A stretch of DNA of 64,000 nucleotides from Adineta steineri (lineage: Eukaryota; Rotifera; Eurotatoria; Adinetida; Adinetidae): NCBI GenBank assembly GCA_905250115.1, contig CAJNOI010000043.1:331821-395820 (forward strand), given 5' to 3'. The notes beneath the pieces are model-generated. The model saw nothing but the letters and a program-made list of their open reading frames with translations, was not told the origin of the DNA and made no database searches. This document shows, piece after piece, positions 52,103 to 64,000 of the stretch. Within the stretch, counting starts at the first letter, position 1. Every line of letters starts with the position of its first letter. A program made the translations under genes and the position numbers.

Positions 52103-55100
52103 AAAATTTGTGAACATTATATTTTATTTGCTATTTATTATTTTTAGTTTTGTTTGTTTTTCTTTTTTTTTTAATCGAATTAACATTTATATAAATGTTT
52201 GTTGACAATATGTAGAAATGAAAATAATTAATTATTTTATTCGTTGGTTTTATATGAATAATAAAAAGCAAATAGACAATATGACTAGGTTCTTTTGTAA
52301 TATTAGCTTCAATTAAATATAGAATTCATAATCTATTTTCGTAAAAAATGATTGCTTTATTTTTTTATGATTAATAAAACAACATCGTGATTTTGTCACT
52401 TCAATGAATATAGTGTCAAATAATATTTTGAAATAAATGTTCATATTATTCGCTTCAACTAAGATCTTGGCAATGCCGTAGGTGTATATGTCTATAGAAT
52501 GTATTTATTGCGTTATTTATAAAGATGTTAATTAACGAAGTATAATTAAGAAATGATATTTTCTTTCATGTATTTCTAAGTAGGAATATTATAGGAAAGA
52601 ATCGAAAAGCAATAATTATATTAATTAAGAATGTTAATTCAACTAGACAATATATATTTATGTTCAAACAGTACGCATTTTCTATATCCTGACAAGTTTA
52701 ATATTATTTCGTAAGTTCTAATTAGATTACTCTATATTTGACATGGAAATAAAAGAATAAAGAAAACTAATTTCATTTATTATAGATAAAATATAGGTTT
52801 TATTAAGAACTCTTTAAAAATTAATATTTTGAAAAGATAATCAATCACTTATTCTAATCTACTGTTCTTTTCTTTGATTAATAAATTAATATTGAAGATG
52901 CCTATGAAAGAGTTATATTTAAATAAGTTATTATGATATATAGTTACAAAAACATCAAACATATATTTTTCTTATGAATTGAAATTAGATCAGTTGAACC
53001 TTTCTGTCAAATGTCAATCTTCATATGACATTGTTTTTGTGACATACTTCTACAAGTATTCATAATATAACCTATAATTAAAATCTGGAAAATAGAGCAT
53101 CTTTGGTTCATGTTCCATTGACAGTTCTTATTCATAAATATGAAAGAAAAAATACAATAGTCTATTCAACAATTTTATACCATAATAACGAGAAAATATT
53201 ATTATAATTATTTATCAAGTCTTGTTTTCATGATATTTTATCTAATAAAAAAACTTCTTAATTTCAAGTAATAGTTCGATACAACTTGTTAGATCGTAGC
53301 TATATCGAGCGTATAATCGTGTTTGAATTCATTAATAATTGAATTAGAATATATAAATACTTGATTCAAATCAATATTGAAAATTTTCTAATCCATTATA
53401 CGTTTCGAAACTTAAAATATTAACATCTATCATTCATTCAAATTTTTGTACAAGCATCGAAGAAATTCTATTGAGGTTTTTCTTTGTACGCTCATCAGCT
53501 GAAAAATCTTCGTCTTTTTCGATCAATCTAATCCAATTTTAATAAATAGTTTACTTACAAACAATGATAAAAGTCATAGTGACATGTGATTCAAGTATAA
53601 CATATAGATACAATTGTATGCAGGTCACCAAGTATTTGTTTTTGTAAATCTGAAGTTGTATCGAACTTGACTCGATTGTATGCAAGTTGAATTATACTGC
53701 AATATGTTAAAATTAATATAGTACAAAATCAAATTACATCTAGGTCATTTCTGACTGCGCAGTATAATTTAATAGTCGAAATATAATTGAATAGCGGACG
53801 TCTTTATCGACAATTCGATAAATGTAGAAAGCTAAAGCGATGAAGAAATTGATAATACAAAAATATTTTCCTATTCTCAACTATTCAAATAGATTATTTT
53901 TAAGCGAAAGCAATCATTATATCGATTAATGATTTCTATTACTAAAATTTCGTTATATCATTTGTCTATCAATTTTTTAATATTTAGTTTATTTCTGAAT
54001 AAGAAAGAAAGTGAACAATGGTTGCTTTCTATATTGAGATCGTATTATTCAAATCAAATATTACAATATATATATATAAATGGGTAGATCTTTAGATTTA
54101 AATGTATGTGTGAAAGATTCGTTTTATAAAAAACCAATCATAACAATAGATTTTTCTCATTTATTTGCTATTCTTATGGTCTAGCGAATAGAATACAGTT
54201 GAATTAACATCATTATATTAAGGAGGTCTAAATATGGAAATTGAAGAGAGATATAAATGCTAATTTATAATGCTGAAACATGAAAATAAGGATGTACCGG
54301 AAAATTTGTCTCGGTTTAATCAAGATTAGATTACACGTCTTCAGTCTTTTCTTTATAAACATTAAGACTATTTATAGCATAACAAAATTTTGCACCAATG
54401 AGCACTTTGAAAAATGGCAAAGTCTAGATCTTATTGTTTGATCTTACAATGACGAAAATAGTCTACATATTAATATAAAAATAACCTTTCTCAATACTTT
54501 AATATCGATAATATTTAAAATAACGATTATAACTTGAATCGAAGCTTTTCAGTGACTTATAAAAGAATTTTTAAATCTAGTTCAGTTTTTATAAATCATA
54601 ATCATGATAATTATTCGAAAGAAAAAATTATAGTAATTAATAAAACGAGATAACAAAGATTTGTTCTATGTATTACTATCGGAACGTTTGAAGAAAAGCT
54701 TATAAGTTTTGAATGGAAAGTTATAGTGACCTGCGGTTTTCACTAGTCAGTAGAGGAACAGTCGGGTGCAAATACGTATGCATGAGAAATGTTTTCCTAA
54801 AGTACCATTCATGACAAGTTTTAAAAAAGGGTTTTTAATTTTTTTCACTGGTTTTGTAGCTTGCATTGATCTCTTTTAATTATTATAAAAGAAAATCTTC
54901 AAAATTATTTACATACTATTCTGAAAAGGATCCATGGAATCATGAAATTACTAAAATAATTCGGAAAAAACACCTTCCTGCAGAATTTGTTAGCTTTTCT
55001 GAGAATTCGTCCACTAAAATTAATTTGAAAACATACCTTCATTGAATGGTGAAATCGGCAGGTCGTTAAAAATTCCGATAGTAGTATTTTTTTTAAACAA

Positions 55101-56630
55101 ATAATAAATTTTCTTTTTAATTTGTTAATAATAAAATATATGAATAATTTGAAGCAATATATTACACTTGAAGTATTATCGAATGATACTGGAACGAGAC
55201 AGTCATGTTTAAATATTTTCAAAATGATATTATAATAGCAGCTGGCTAACCGAGAAATTGAATAGAATAATTGTTAGTTTTTTTCTAGCAAAAATGAACA
55301 AAAAACGAATGTACACTATTTTGAATGAATAGTTCAATGTAGTTTTTATCTATAATCGACCTTCTTTCCAAAATCTTGGACTTGCTGAATTTTTCACGTT
55401 GATAACAAACAGTTTTTGGTGTGTCTTCTACTAATGCAGACCTTTTCCTGTAGAAAAATTATCTCCTGGTGGCTCGTTGATACTGTTGTTGTACTTGTTT
55501 ATTTATTTATTTCCTATTTCATTATTGATATCAATTTAATATGGATGCAAAATAAATATGTACGATAACAATCTTTTAGATAATCCATGACTATTTTAAT
55601 TTACATAAACAATATTTCTTAAATTTTCTACAAATACTTTAAAATATGTATTGTACCACTAGATTTCATTAGTCATCAAAAATATAACTGATTTACAATT
55701 TAGTTCATTGTATAGTTATAATACATATGATTGAAGAAGTGTGCGAATATTTTCTATTTTAGATAAAAGGGCTAGATTGTCTTCGTAAAATATTCGAACT
55801 CCTTGATTATCATTTTACTTCATATAGTTAGAATTGTATTGAAATATATTAAACGATTGATATATTACTAATCTGTAATTTGTATAGGAGATCATTATTT
55901 AATAAAGTTGAAATTAAAAATTTATCTTTCTTATTTCATTTGAATTTTTCTATTAATGTGATTGATTATTAGAAAAAAAATATATTTATATAAGTGCTAG
56001 AATGTTTGTATGTGATTTGTATTCGGATAAGATAATAATCTAATATGCTTTTATAAAAATAGAAAAGCCTTGACAACGTATAAAATACCATTGAAACAAA
56101 ATTATCAGCTTTTTGATTAAAAAGTGTCAGATAATATATTTTCATTATTTATATGTACAAAATATTTGTACAAAAAAAGAAGTAGACTTGAATAATGTTT
56201 ATTACATAACGATCATCAAATAGTGACATGTGTTTTCGCCATATATACCTCATGGTAGTATTTTTTGGACCCCATTTTTTCTTTAACACATCGTCATTCA
56301 TTTACTCGGATACTTATCAAACAAATGATTACAATCCATCTTGTTCTGTTTCATCTTGTTATCCACCAATCATACTCGAACGACGTCGTTAGTTGTCCGT
56401 TTTTCTTTCATATTTTCTATCACTTAGTGTTGATTTTTTTTACTCTGTGTATGTCGAGACATGTTTCTTTTTTTTTTCTTCTTTCGTTCTATCATTTTCT
56501 TGACTGTTCTTTCTTGTTAACAATAAACTATCATAGAACCACAACATTCGAATTAAGTATAAAAATTCTTTGTGTATTACTGTAGATATTTAGTTTTTAT
56601 TGTACGTATTAATTCTAATTACGAACAAAG
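52103..56630. other. 4.5 kb AT-rich gene-poor region
   Basis: AATAAA at 52260-52265 probably ends the GPCR transcript. Beyond it I see no supported gene. The frame at 54905-55222 (minus, 105 codons) is Phe/Ile/Lys-rich as expected by chance in AT-rich DNA. The frame at 56265-56585 lies in the probable upstream region of TEX2. Confidence 0.55.
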
Positions 56631-59600
56631 ATGGATAGTGACGATCATCATCACCACCATCATCATCTTCATATTCATAAACCGAAAGTGTTAGAAAAAT
56701 TATCAAATAAAATTTCATCACTCAAAGAAGATATCACTGAAGCTGTTAGAGATCGAACTCATTCAACAACATCGGATCATCGAAGTTCAATTTCTACCGA
56801 TAATATATCAATACTTGCTAATAATGCTTCACTCACTTTACCAGATGATATTCCATCTGTAAATCTTGAAAATAGACAAACGTTCAAAGGTTATGGTATG
56901 TATCAAGGTTATATATAGAATATGTGTACTGTATGAACCCTAGGAAAAAAATTTTTTTTTATTGAAATATAGAATTTTTGTAAGATGTCAGACATTAAAA
57001 TCTATTACAGGAAAGAATTATTTTAAGAATATGTTAATTATCTATAGATGTCTATAGGTCTCCATTCAATAAAATGAATAGAAATTTTCTAGTTTATTTT
57101 TATTGAAAAATTGTTCTTATTTTATTTTATGTTTGAGAATGATACACAAATATTGAATATATTTCATATATACGTAAATATTAAATTGAATGTATTGATT
57201 TTGTTTTTCATATCTAATGATAATATAAAGAAAATTTAAATTCCTATTTTTCGATAAAATCAGTATTAAATATTGATATTGGGAAAAAGATTATATTATA
57301 TAAATTAGATTAAATTTAAACTAACATTTCAAATAGAATTAACAAATTTTCAAAGTATAGCAATGATTTTTGTGAGTGATAATTTACATCTAATTGCATG
57401 TCATACAACTGAATGACATAGTTTAGATTTTATCCTTATATAATATATATTCTCTTAATTAATTTTATTAATTAATAGGAGATACTGACTCAATAGCATC
57501 TTCACAATCAATAACATCATATGCATCTTCAGCTGGTGTACCGCATTCAGGTCCACCACGTCATACAATTGATCAATTAGCATTAAATATGGGTTTTGGT
57601 GGTATTAGACCAGTTGTTGCTAATCCATCAATTTTATCGACGAGCACTACTCATGCAAGTTCAGCATCTTTAGTTAATTCAGCAAATCCTGTTTTTCAAC
57701 CAACATTAACACCAACAAGTTTAAAAACATTTGATTTATCAGATAATATATCATTAAATAAAGAAACGTTTAATGAAACAGAAGATAATGTAAAAGAACG
57801 TAATATAACAAAAATTGATCCTGTTGAAATGGTTGCAGAACCTACTGTTGTTACTGTGTCAAAAGATCCCGTACGACGTGCTGCTACATTATTAGCTGGA
57901 CCAAAATTTCAAGTAAATTGTAGTGAAGATATAAAGAAAAAAGTTATTATCGATAATAATACGATTTATACAGTTGCAGTAAGTTTAATAATTAACAAAA
58001 TTTTTATTCTAAAATTTTGGCATATATATATAGATTATTGTTGGAATAATTTCACTAATTTTTTCACTATGGAAACCGATTTCATCGTATTTTTCTGGTT
58101 TAATGGTTGGTATTTTGTTTGCTGGTGCAATAGTTTATATTCTTTTTCGGCTATATGTTAATGCAAAAACAGAAGAAAAGGGTATTGAAGAATGGGTTGA
58201 TTTTCCTACTCTTGAAGCTATGCTTACAAAATGTGACAAAGAAGATAAAAATACAAATATTCAAGTTTGTTTTAATTTTAAATTTAAATTATTTTTTTTA
58301 TAGCAAAATTCTAATTATTTAAGGTGACAGGTGCATCGATTGCATTTCAAAGTTATGATGCTGATCGTGATGAAGATTTTGTCCGTTATCCATGTGACAT
58401 TCGTCTTGATGGATATCGCCTTATAATTCAACTTGCAAGTAAACAATGGAGTGAAGATAAAAAATCCGATAAAGAAGTTAAATTTATTGGTTATCGAGAA
58501 TATTTAATTAAAGGTAAAAATTTTCTACTTTTCTAATTGAAAGAATTAATTTTTTTTGCTTTGAAAATAAAATTTTTGTAGAAGCTGGAATGATACTTGT
58601 TCCTGAAGCAACATTAACACGTGCTAAATATTGGATGAATGATTATCCTATTGTTATACAAGATTTACAAATACTTGATAAACAAATCAATAGTAAACAA
58701 CAATTAGAAAAATCTAAACTTGATACAAATGATTTCTTTACAAATACTGCAACAACTCTTTCCATTTGGTTTGAAACTTGTCCACAAAAAGAAGAATGGT
58801 TTCATAAGTAAATTTCATTAACAAAGAAATAATTGTTTTTATATTTTATTAAAATATGATTTTGTTTAGATTATCTTTAGTTTTACGCAAAGGAAAAGAA
58901 GAAATTGAACGAACAAATAATCTTACGACAGGAAAAAATAACTCAGGTGATACGACACCATCATTACATCGTCGTTTACCTCAAACTGATGCTGATATTG
59001 AACTTGTACCAAATGTTATTACGGAATCTGATATTAATGCTGCAATTGTTGAAACAGACGCAAATGCTGAAGAATTCCAAGAAAAAGCTCAAGTATATTT
59101 ATAAAATATTTTAATTTTTAAAAGAATTAATCATATCTTCTTCGGAGACTAAACACGAATCGAATAGATATTTATTTATTCGTTTCGATCTCTGTTGTAG
59201 TATCATATTTTATTTTGTTGATATCTGATCTTGTATATTGAGATTTTCTGAATTAATCAGAATGGATCACGGAATAATCGAAGCTATAAGACCTTCGTTA
59301 ATAAAAAGCATTCATAAAGATTATTGTACAAATGCTAAAATTTTGATAAATTCTTGTTTATATTCACTTTTAAAACTTTCCTCTAGTTTGAAAAAACTGG
59401 TCCTCATATTAATGAAACTATAGATTCATTACGGGTACGTATAACTGCACCTCTTGATTTCACTGTTGAAGTGTGTTCCTATTATTTTAATTTTTGTTTT
59501 GTGATACTTAGTGTTGCTTCTTGTTCTATATAGATTTCTATGTTATTGATTGTGTATTAATTTGTTTTTTGTTCCCTTCTAAAATAATTTTATATTTTAG

Positions 59601-61635
59601 GAAGTTGATCCTGATGATATAGAAAAAGATATAACTGGTACTAAACGAACCATAGTAAGAAAATCAAGAAAAACAACACCAAGTGAAGCTAGTTTACAAC
59701 ACGTTCTTCAATCACCTGAATGTTTGGATGAAACAGCTATAACAATTAATTTTCTTGCACGTCGATTATTATGTGATATGTTTGAAATTCCAGTATTTAA
59801 AGATTTAATTAAAGATAAAGTTGAAATGAAATTAAAAGAAGTTGCTGTACGTAGATTTGAAAGAAAAAAAACAAAAATATTTCTTCAATGTTTTATTTGT
59901 TATAGGTTAAAATTTTTAAAGATCTTCGTGTTACATCAATTGATATAGGAAATACATTTCCAATTATATTAAAAGTTGAACCGATGCAATGGAATACTCA
60001 AGGAATTTGGTTTAATTTATTTCTTCATTATCGTGGAAATTTTAAGTAAATACTTTTTTTTGTTTTAAGAAAATGATTTATTTAATCACGATTTTATTTA
60101 GATTATCGGTAAGATCACGTGTATTACTTCAAAAATTAATTAATTATGATCCAAAAAAACATAAACCAATGTTTGCTCAGCATCATTCAGCACAACTTGT
60201 ACATAAAGATGAAGAACGTATCGATGAAGATGATTTAGTTCAAAGACAAAAACTTTTAGCTAAAGAACCTGAAATTCCTGAAATGTAAGTGTATAATTGA
60301 AATTTAGAATAAAGTAAAAACAAAAGATGAATATTTTATTTTCTAGGGCTGTTACACGGAAACTTGGTCTTGCATTAACCAGTTTAGCATTAAATCCATA
60401 TTTTCAGATGTTTGCGAATATACCATTTGTTAAAAAATTATTTGAGAAATTTTCTGAAAAAGAAATTGGTGCTGATATTGAAGTAACTGGATTTAGTGGA
60501 ACTCTTACAGTAAGTTGATTTATTAAAATAGTATTCAAGAATGGAAAACGGACAGTTGCTCGCGGGGCTAGATGTGGATTGATTAGGAGTAATTAAGGCT
60601 AATTAGGAAGATGATTAGCTGCCCTTCTAATCATCTTCCTAATCAAGCCTAAGCAATAATCAGCTGTCTTTCCCTTGACTGCTTACCTGCATTCATTTAA
60701 ATACCAAGATTAAGATAAAAAATCACGAGCACTTGTCCTGAATCTTTTCTAATTAGAATAAAATATACGTTGATTTTTATATTAATTAGAATATCTGCAG
60801 CTCATGAAATTTGACTCGATACGCTGTGTTTCTAATTTTCTCCGACTTAAATTTATAAGTATGACATTCATTCGTTTCATTTCTCCTTATATAAAATATC
60901 AGTTTACTCAACTAATTTGCTTTTCTTCAGTTATCTAGAAATTTATTACATATAGTTAGCAATTCTGTAGAAACTTTCATAAAGACTCTAGGAAACCCAG
61001 ATGCATAAATTTCTGAGCATTTTATGAATTCTTATCATTTTTAGTTGAATATTCCTCCACCACCAAGTGATCGAATTTGGTAAGTGAATATTGTTGTAAA
61101 TTGTGTATCAATAAAAATTTACATTGCTTTGTATTATTTCTTAGGGTTGGCTTTCCAGAAATGCCTGATCTTACTATTAAAGTCGTACCTGTTTATGGTG
61201 AAAAACAGTATGAATATACATTACTCGAAGATTTCTTATCAGCTAGAATTCGAGATGAAATTAAGGTTTGAAATAATTTTAGTTTTTTTGTTTTTGTACT
61301 ATTTTTTCTTTGATTTCTAGCGACTTGTTGTCTTACCTGCTATGGATGATCAACTTCTTCCATTCTTTCGTGATTGGGCTATTGATATTATGTAAGTTTT
61401 TCATGATAAAAATAAAATATCTACTAATAGATTTTCTTTTAGTGGCGAAATTGTATCTAAACCTATAAATCCTCTCACAGATAATTATAAAGCTAAATTG
61501 AATGCTCTAGCTTCTGTTCGTGCAGGATTAGATGAATATAATAATATGAACGATGTTCATAAACAAACACCGCCACCATCACCAACAGCACCAATAGCAC
61601 CAACATTATCATCATTGGCTCCACATCATGCTTAA
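56631..61635 (+). CDS. TEX2: TEX2-like SMP-domain lipid-transfer protein of the ER
   Basis: Fifteen exons: 56631-56895, 57479-57978, 58034-58264, 58324-58513, 58582-58807, 58870-59092, 59387-59434, 59601-59846, 59906-60045, 60102-60284, 60347-60509, 61045-61079, 61145-61265, 61321-61391 and 61443-61635, giving 944 residues. Order: a polar N-terminus with a His run (residues 6-12); a two-helix membrane hairpin at about 256-297 (IIVGIISLIFSLW ... GLMVGILFAGAIVYILFRL); a PH-like region (WVDFPTLEAML, FVRYPCDIRLDGYRLIIQLA, FETCPQKEEWFHK, LSLVLRKGKEE); and a C-terminal SMP domain (ETAITINFLARRLLCDMFE, RVTSIDIGNTFPII, FPEMPDLTIKVVPVYG). SMP domains form lipid-binding tubes at membrane contact sites; TEX2 and yeast Nvj2 carry lipids such as ceramide from the ER. 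An ER location is inferred from the hairpin. Intron 11 (60510-61044) is long and holds a fold-back element. Confidence 0.9.
60543..60676. repeat. fold-back element in TEX2 intron 11
   Basis: ATTAGGAAGATGATTAG (60602-60618) pairs perfectly with CTAATCATCTTCCTAAT (60627-60643) around an eight-base loop. Pairing continues outwards with gaps (AGGCT at 60596-60600 with AGCCT at 60646-60650; GACAG at 60551-60555 with CTGTC at 60664-60668). The patch is richer in GC than the rest of the intron. It looks like a small inserted inverted-repeat element or a strong RNA hairpin in the pre-mRNA. Confidence 0.6.
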
Positions 61636-62850
61636 ACATTTTATGTTCATTTATTGATATTGTAGTCTTTTGTCTATTCTAAACAAGCTTTTTTTTTTTC
61701 ATTCTTTTTGTATATATGATTCAATTATTAAACTAACAAAGAACTTTTAAAATAAGAAAATCGAGAACAATAATGAAATATGTTAGATCGGGCTTTTTTT
61801 ATTTTTGGTCAAACTAACAGATCTTTTTTAATTGAATTATCATATGTATCTTGTTTATTTCTGTTGTGTACTTTATAAAATAATTATTAGTTTTTGTGAT
61901 TCTTCATATAGCAAATTTAAAACTATATTCTTGTTTATATTGGCTCACATTGAATTCAGAATTTGTGTACTAATAATGTACTGAATCCAGTTCGATTATC
62001 CTCCTATCATAATTTATCTATGGTTGTATCTAATTCTTTCTATCTATCCAAGCTCATACTGCATTAAATATACAAGTATGATAAAGAAAATTTTATTCAA
62101 ACAAGCAGAATCATCTTTCGTGATTTATTATCTAATTCTTAAAAGACTAACATATGATCGAAATATAATGTTTTACAATATAGCAATGAAACTTTAATTA
62201 TAATTGTAAATATCATTGATTTTAAGTGTATACAAGATTATACCGTCTATCGACCAACGAAAGAAGGAGACAGCATACGTTAATCTTCTGCTTTTATGTA
62301 TTTCTTTGCATACCGTCGTTATTTGATATATATATATATATATGCAATGTTGCTTCAGAGTACTGATAACAGTAGAATAACCTTCTAGTATTCGCTATTC
62401 AGCTAGACCACTTATATTGCGTCTATAGCAAGATTCTACCTGAATGTATATCTTTCTTTTTCGTTCTTCAGACACGAATTATTTTCTCTTTTCTTTTCAA
62501 TTAATCAAAATGAAAATATATATTTAAAAGTTCTAATAAGTATCTATTTATGGAATTATTATGTGAAAATAATGAGAATGGTAAACTCATTAAATGGTAC
62601 TCAACTGATTTCTATACAAACAGTAACATTGCGCATGAGATTCACATATTATTTATTGATTAAGAAAAAGGTCATCGAGTTTACGCATATATTTTTGTTT
62701 TCATAACAAATATAGTGACGTACAAAATTATATCTTGATCAATATAAAAGACATAGTAATAATCAAAACAATGAATCTTTATGTATATCTCGTTATATAA
62801 TTTGAATTATATTTAATATAGGAAAAATATTTTCAGATTCTTTTTTAATA
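61636..62850. other. intergenic between TEX2 and ceramidase-like gene
   Basis: About 1.2 kb, AT-rich, with a TA run at 62328-62342. No gene seen. A tract ATATTTTCAG ends at 62837, 13 bases before the next ATG, and could be a trans-splice acceptor. Confidence 0.5.
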
Positions 62851-63960
62851 ATGTCTGATTATAATAATAATAATAACAATACTCGAGAACGTACTAGTAC
62901 AGTAAAAGAAGTAGATCGAGAAGCAGCTAAATCATCGAAATATACACCAAAAGTTACCATTGAAAAACCTAATCGAAATGTACCAGCAGATATTAAAAAG
63001 AAAAGACAAAATATGAATAAAAATGATCATTCAGTTAAAATTCCAATACATTATTCAACAATAATGGCTGCTACTACATGTATTATTCTAACAGCAAGTT
63101 TTTGCGTAAGTATTTTTCCATCACTTTAAATAATATATAAGATCGATTTATTTTAGTACTATTGTATTATTCATGAACATGTATCATCAATGGCAAAAGG
63201 TGTATTTCTTATATTATCCGCTATATTTTGGTGTTTTTTTATGAAAGTTTTTGTACCACCTTTCCCTCAAGATCAATCTTATCATAATTTTGCTGATCGA
63301 CGTTCATTACGTGCAATAATTCCATCTATATCATTTATGAAAATTTCGAATGTATTCGATGTATTATCAAATTTACCATTTCTATTTGTTGGTCTTTATG
63401 GTCTTTGTTTATTTTTATCTCCAACGAATATTGTTTTTTTAACATCTTTTGAAAAACTTGGATGGATTATTTTATTTATTAGTAGTGTATTTGTTTTTAT
63501 TGGTTCATCTTATTATCATTTAAAACCATCAAATGCTACTCTCGTTTGGGATCGATTACCAATGACAATTGGATTTACATCTATACTTGGTTTATTAATT
63601 GATGAACGTATTAATCCATCTTTAGGCAAAGCTTTATATCCATTTCTATTAGCTGCTGGTTTTGCTTCCTGTGCTTATTGGTATTATCGTGATGATTTAC
63701 GTCCATACATTCTCATTCAGTTTTTTCCAATGATTTACATACCAATTTTAATATTAATTTCTCCATCAGTTTACAGTCAAACAATATACTATGTCTTCGC
63801 ATGTGGTCTTTATACGTTGGCTAAATTATGTGAAATAGCAGATAAACAAATATTTCGTTTAACATCAAAAACTATTAGTGGACATACACTTAAACATATA
63901 TTTTCTGCATTAGCTATTGCAGTTATGGTTTATATGTTACAAACTCGTGTTGTTTTGTAA
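62851..63960 (+). CDS. CREST/alkaline-ceramidase-like multispanning membrane protein
   Basis: Two exons, 62851-63105 and 63157-63960, giving 352 residues. The first exon encodes a polar, Asn/Lys-rich cytoplasmic segment and the first helix. The second encodes about eight more helices with CREST-type conserved positions: NFADRRSLRAIIPS, SNVFDVLSNLPFLFVGLYG, SSYYHLKPSNATLVWDRLPM (Ser, His and Asp of the putative zinc/catalytic set) and GHTLKHIFSALA (two His). This superfamily (alkaline ceramidases, PAQR receptors, Per1) are membrane hydrolases. The nearest form is the ceramidase-like group common in bacteria and protists. A lipid amide is the likely substrate but this is inference. It ends 40 bases before the window edge. 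Confidence 0.75.
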
Positions 63961-64000
63961 TATTTTAGAAGTTTGGTTTTTTATATTTATTCATGCCTTT

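Noticed and set aside
54905-55222. 105-codon minus-strand frame
   Set aside because: No recognisable family, no regulatory or splice context; likely chance.

Overview
The window looks like nuclear DNA of a bdelloid rotifer (Adineta/Rotaria-type; genus not resolved). The reasons are strong AT-richness, GT-AG introns mostly 50-60 nt long, a vertebrate-type ADP-ribosyltransferase fused to kinesin-light-chain-like TPRs, an F-box-like/LRR gene built from short phase-0 exons, a patch of the hexamer ACACCC/GGGTGT (the bdelloid telomere unit TGTGGG in another phase), and conserved animal genes mixed with intron-poor genes that have a microbial or fungal flavour. All exon structures here were joined by eye. 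For every multi-exon model the summed coding length is a multiple of three and each intron has GT and AG ends, but no transcript data were available. Layout: 1-7.2 kb is an accessory block. It holds an interstitial telomere-like repeat pair (1122-1194), an ART-TPR gene on the minus strand cut by one in-frame TAA (1968-4505), and an F-box-like/LRR gene (minus, 5511-7218) whose LRR exons repeat every 141 bp with their introns. 7.5-10.4 kb (minus) encodes a discoidin-domain receptor with altered kinase motifs. After a 4.7 kb gene-poor stretch come a frameshifted isochorismatase-like hydrolase (minus, 15190-15869) and the Polycomb protein Scm/SCMH1 (minus, 16655-20395). Divergent from Scm is RBBP6/Mpe1 (plus, 23354-27821). 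28.3-35.2 kb holds a LicD/fukutin-like enzyme (minus), a small four-helix membrane protein of unknown role (plus) and a wax-synthase-like acyltransferase (minus), separated by a repeat-bearing 4.2 kb gap. 37.9-45 kb holds a Src-family kinase, an NDR/STK38 kinase and a PHO84-like phosphate transporter, all plus strand. A rhodopsin-like GPCR (50017-52102), the SMP-domain lipid-transfer protein TEX2 (56631-61635) and a CREST/alkaline-ceramidase-like membrane protein (62851-63960) complete the window. The genes do not form one pathway. Three encode signalling proteins (receptor, Src, NDR), two act in the nucleus on chromatin or mRNA 3' ends (Scm, RBBP6), and several act on lipids, membranes or solutes (TEX2, ceramidase-like, wax synthase, phosphate transporter, LicD). 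The most unusual items are the modular LRR gene with equal-length exons and introns, the stop-interrupted ART-TPR gene beside telomere-like DNA, the receptor kinase with HRD changed to HTD and DFG to DCA, and several genes with an intron-like 3' acceptor directly before the ATG, as expected for spliced-leader trans-splicing.
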